Source: Armigeres subalbatus | Taxonomy: Eukaryota > Arthropoda > Insecta > Diptera > Culicidae | DNA length: 64,000 nt | Direction: 5' to 3' | NCBI RefSeq assembly: GCF_024139115.2 | Contig: NW_026942686.1 | Coordinates: 1-64,000, forward strand | The notes under the pieces: model-generated | The model's database searches: none | Told to the model about the DNA's origin: nothing | Seen by the model: the letters and a program-made list of their open reading frames with translations, nothing else | Translations under genes and position numbers: made by a program | In this document: piece by piece, positions 63,752 through 64,000 of the stretch | How the letters are laid out: the number at the start of each line of letters is the position of its first letter | Numbering within the stretch: the stretch's first letter is position 1

Positions 63752-64000
63752 GAGCGCGCACTGGGAAATACGGTCGCCATCTGCGTTCGGACTTGTGTTC
63801 GTTTCGGGATGGGGCGTGTCTTTGAGCAGCAGTATTGTATATGTGACCGACTAGTTTATGAAATTCGTGATTTGTGATCCTTTAGATACTTCTTTTTTTT
63901 AATTGTTGATTAGTCCCCCTCTCTATTATTGATCATGTACAGACGAAATTTACAAAATTAACGCTATTTATTCTAAATTATTTTTAAGTGATAGTCTGTA
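63752..64000 (+). other. Dop1: Dop1 3' UTR (partial)
   Basis: Follows the stop codon. No AATAAA poly(A) signal is seen before the window ends, so the 3' end probably lies outside it. Confidence 0.55.

Overview
The window looks like culicine mosquito (Aedes-like) nuclear DNA. The grounds are a spliced insect-type dopey (Dop1) gene whose introns are mostly 56-82 nt or else thousands of nt, and an AT-rich background packed with mosquito-type mobile DNA: a BEL/Pao retrotransposon, Loa/I-like, RTE-like and Jockey (Juan-like) LINE relics, tRNA-derived SINEs, many MITEs and fold-back elements. No bacterial-type operon, CRISPR array or intact non-transposon gene was seen in the first 40 kb.

Layout. 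0.06-3.1 kb: decayed Loa/I-type LINE with RT and RNase H on the + strand. 3.57-5.14 kb: 23-bp palindromic minisatellite. 5.8-6.1 kb: MITE. 6.6-13.3 kb: BEL/Pao element on the - strand, split by a 2.4-kb TIR element that itself carries a TA-flanked MITE. 13.6-15.8 kb: 150-bp satellite interrupted by a SINE with clean target duplications. 16.8-18.7 kb: 140-bp satellite and small hairpins. 20.1-20.8 kb: non-repetitive stretch with an initiator-like motif and a strong splice donor. 21.07-24.28 kb: a hAT-like element inside a second inverted repeat. 24.6-27.3 kb: palindromes, including a 2.1-kb fold-back with arms of about 0.8 kb. 27.8-29.3 kb: degenerate GAATTC-rich array and a SINE. 31.6-37.3 kb: two RTE-like LINE tails in opposite orientation enclosing a 563-bp tandem array, each unit of which contains a 72-nt tRNA-like cloverleaf. 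37.4-41.4 kb: an unplaced two-helix ORF, a MITE and candidate 5' UTR sequence.

41.4-63.75 kb: the Dop1 gene on the + strand. Splice sites and phases chain nine coding exons into one 2,509-codon frame. A tenth, phase-symmetrical exon of 92 codons can be inserted. Intron 1 (2.9 kb) holds an ATCCAA-rich array, a SINE and about 1 kb of polypyrimidine. The last intron (11.1 kb) holds a 2.04-kb tandem duplication of polypurine plus 96-bp satellite, a CCGGGAAA-rich TIR element, a 2.7-kb fold-back whose arms are satellites, two small MITEs and a Jockey LINE relic. Dop1 is the only gene in the window that appears functional. It is a very large peripheral membrane scaffold that acts with MON2-type and flippase partners in endosome-Golgi transport. 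The rest is repeat DNA, of which the fold-backs, the tRNA-like array and the cassette exon most merit testing.
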